From Chromohalobacter israelensis (GTDB lineage Bacteria; Pseudomonadota; Gammaproteobacteria; Pseudomonadales; Halomonadaceae), in assembly GCA_000761475.1 (NCBI GenBank), contig JQNW01000007.1, positions 303,870 through 367,869 of the forward strand: a stretch of 64,000 bases of DNA, read 5' to 3'. Position numbers and translations under genes: made by a program. The notes below the pieces were generated by a model, which had not been told where the DNA came from, searched no databases, and saw only the letters and a list, made by a program, of their open reading frames with translations. Positions within the stretch are counted from its first letter, which is position 1; each line of letters begins with the position of its first letter. Shown piece after piece: positions 62,823 to 64,000 of this stretch.

Positions 62823-63878
62823 ATGCCACAAGCTACGGGCTATGCAATGCACTCTGCGGAGTCGGCACTCGAGCCGTTTTCCTTCGAGCGCCGCACGCCG
62901 CGCCCGGACGATGTCGCCATCGAGATCCTCTACTGCGGCGTTTGCCACAGCGATCTCCACTTCGCGCGGGATGACTGGGGCATGGCCGCCTATCCGGTGG
63001 TGCCGGGCCACGAGATCGTCGGTCGCGTGACCTCGGTGGGCAGCGACGTTGCCAATTTCAAGGAAGGCGATCTGGTCGGTGTGGGTTGCATGGTCGATTC
63101 CTGCCGCCATTGCCAGGCGTGCAACGACGGCGTGGAACAGTACTGTGCCGAAGGCTTCACCATGACCTACGGCAGCCCGGACCGCCATGACGGCAGCCTT
63201 ACCCAGGGTGGCTACTCCGACAAGGTCACGGTCAGCGAGCGGTTCGTGCTGCGCATGCCGGAAGGCATCGACCTCAAGTCCGCCGCGCCGCTGCTGTGCG
63301 CGGGCATCACGACCTATTCGCCGCTCAAGCATTACGGCGTCAAGCCGGGCCACAAGATCGGCGTGATCGGCATGGGCGGCCTCGGCCACATGGGCGTCAA
63401 GCTGGCCAAGGCGCTGGGCGCCGAAGTCACGCTGTTCACGCGCTCCGAAAGCAAGGTGGCCGAGGCCAAGTCCAATGGCGTCGACCATGTGGTGGTGTCC
63501 ACCGACGAGGCGCAGATGGCGGCGGTCGCCGAGACCTTCGACTTCATGCTCGACACCGTGCCCAACCAGCACGATCTGAATCCGTACCTGCAGGCGCTGA
63601 AGTACGACGGCACGCACATCCTGGTCGGGCAGATGCAGCCGCTGGAGCCGGCGGTGATGGGGGCTAACCTGATCTTCCGTCGCCGCGTGCTGGCCGGTTC
63701 GCTGATCGGGGGCATTCCCGAGACGCAAGAAGTGCTGGATTTCTGCGCCGAGAAGGGCATTACCTGCGACGTCGAGATGATCGACATCCAGGACATCAAC
63801 GAAGCCTGGGAGCGCATGCAGAAAGGCGACGTGCGTTATCGCTTCGTCATCGACATGGCATCGATGAAGAACGGCTGA
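62823..63878 (+). CDS. Zinc-dependent NAD(P) alcohol dehydrogenase (YahK/Ahr-like)
   Basis: A 351-aa MDR enzyme of the cinnamyl-alcohol-dehydrogenase/YahK group. Catalytic zinc ligands lie in CGVCHSDLH (Cys38) and PGHEIVG (His63, Glu64). The structural zinc has four cysteines at about residues 94, 97, 100 and 108. The cofactor motif is IGVIGMGGLGHMGVKLAKALGA, and the end GIPETQEVLDFCAEKG is typical of the group. It reduces aldehydes with NADPH and is probably regulated by the divergent AraC-type gene. An AAAGGA site precedes ATG 62823. Confidence 0.9.
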   Translation: MPQATGYAMHSAESALEPFSFERRTPRPDDVAIEILYCGVCHSDLHFARDDWGMAAYPVVPGHEIVGRVTSVGSDVANFKEGDLVGVGCMVDSCRHCQACNDGVEQYCAEGFTMTYGSPDRHDGSLTQGGYSDKVTVSERFVLRMPEGIDLKSAAPLLCAGITTYSPLKHYGVKPGHKIGVIGMGGLGHMGVKLAKALGAEVTLFTRSESKVAEAKSNGVDHVVVSTDEAQMAAVAETFDFMLDTVPNQHDLNPYLQALKYDGTHILVGQMQPLEPAVMGANLIFRRRVLAGSLIGGIPETQEVLDFCAEKGITCDVEMIDIQDINEAWERMQKGDVRYRFVIDMASMKNG

Positions 63879-63928
63879 GGCCGCGTTTCGGTGCCGACGC
63901 GCCGATCGCGATAGACCGATCGTACTTG

Positions 63929-63956
63929 GGCGCGGGGACCTCCCCCGCGCCTTTTT
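63929..63956 (+). terminator. Rho-independent terminator of the alcohol dehydrogenase gene
   Basis: GGCGCGGGG (63929-63937) pairs with CCCCGCGCC (63943-63951), followed by TTTTT. It lies about 50 bp after the stop codon. Confidence 0.93.
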
Positions 63957-63979
63957 CGTTGTGCGCCAGGCATGGCGCG

Positions 63980-63998
63980 CAGCGCCAGACTGGCGCTG
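63980..63998. terminator. Hairpin at the right edge
   Basis: CAGCGCCA (63980-63987) and TGGCGCTG (63991-63998) form a perfect stem with a GAC loop; TT follows at the window end. It may end a convergent gene outside the window. Confidence 0.4.
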
Positions 63999-64000
63999 TT

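Overview
The window is high-GC gammaproteobacterial DNA with acidic proteins, many Na+-linked or osmolyte-type transporters and a BCCT carrier. This fits a moderately halophilic member of the Halomonadaceae (Chromohalobacter/Halomonas type). The assignment is inferred from overall protein character; no rRNA or other marker gene is present, and I saw no tRNA or CRISPR array.

Layout. 1-330: the end of a probable TetR-type regulator and a tiny DUF2256 protein. 390-8010: a polyamine (gamma-glutamylputrescine) catabolism block with a GntR/FCD regulator, a palindromic operator, a gamma-glutamylputrescine synthetase, a MITE-like repeat, a PuuB-type oxidase, an IS481-family insertion with intact target duplication, an NhaC-type antiporter and a second, frameshifted oxidase. 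8038-14516: a soluble PQQ-type sugar dehydrogenase with a DUF2231 membrane protein, an MscS channel, a DadA-like oxidoreductase and an MFS exporter. 14782-17696: YciI, an uncharacterised protein, a stress SDR and an AGE-family sugar epimerase. 17680-20452: an unrecognised two-gene unit, a membrane-embedded HNH-like protein plus a coiled-coil tail-anchored protein; this is the best candidate in the window for something undescribed. 20684-30623: housekeeping and stress genes (GST, NagD-like phosphatase, DAACS symporter, protoporphyrinogen oxidase, CurA-like reductase, META lipoprotein, mutarotase, GAF-GGDEF-EAL protein). 31196-45580: XRE regulator, catalase, aldo/keto reductase, RsiV-like lipoprotein, DUF3008, YejK, an ABC-2 exporter, a YebC paralogue, a LemA-TPM-TPM cluster, cupin, MDR reductase, DUF4385 and RhlE. 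45708-50256: a BCCT transporter translationally coupled to a CocE/NonD hydrolase with a LysR gene. 50451-52596: DUF3820, paired DUF606 transporters and a LysR regulator. 52612-58263: a complete deoxynucleoside operon deoC-deoA-deoB-deoD-cdd, divergent from deoR, with two DeoR-type operators between. 58340-63878: TauE exporter, MHYT-PAS-GGDEF-EAL protein, AraC regulator and divergent alcohol dehydrogenase, closed by a strong terminator.

How the genes work together. Polyamines would be glutamylated by PuuA and oxidised by PuuB under the GntR regulator. Exogenous deoxynucleosides would be broken down to deoxyribose-5-phosphate and then to acetaldehyde and glyceraldehyde-3-phosphate under DeoR. 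The BCCT/CocE pair looks like uptake followed by hydrolysis of an unknown quaternary-ammonium or zwitterionic ester or amide. Evidence of genome movement is concentrated at 2.6-8 kb: MITE, IS481, a duplicated gene end and a frameshift.
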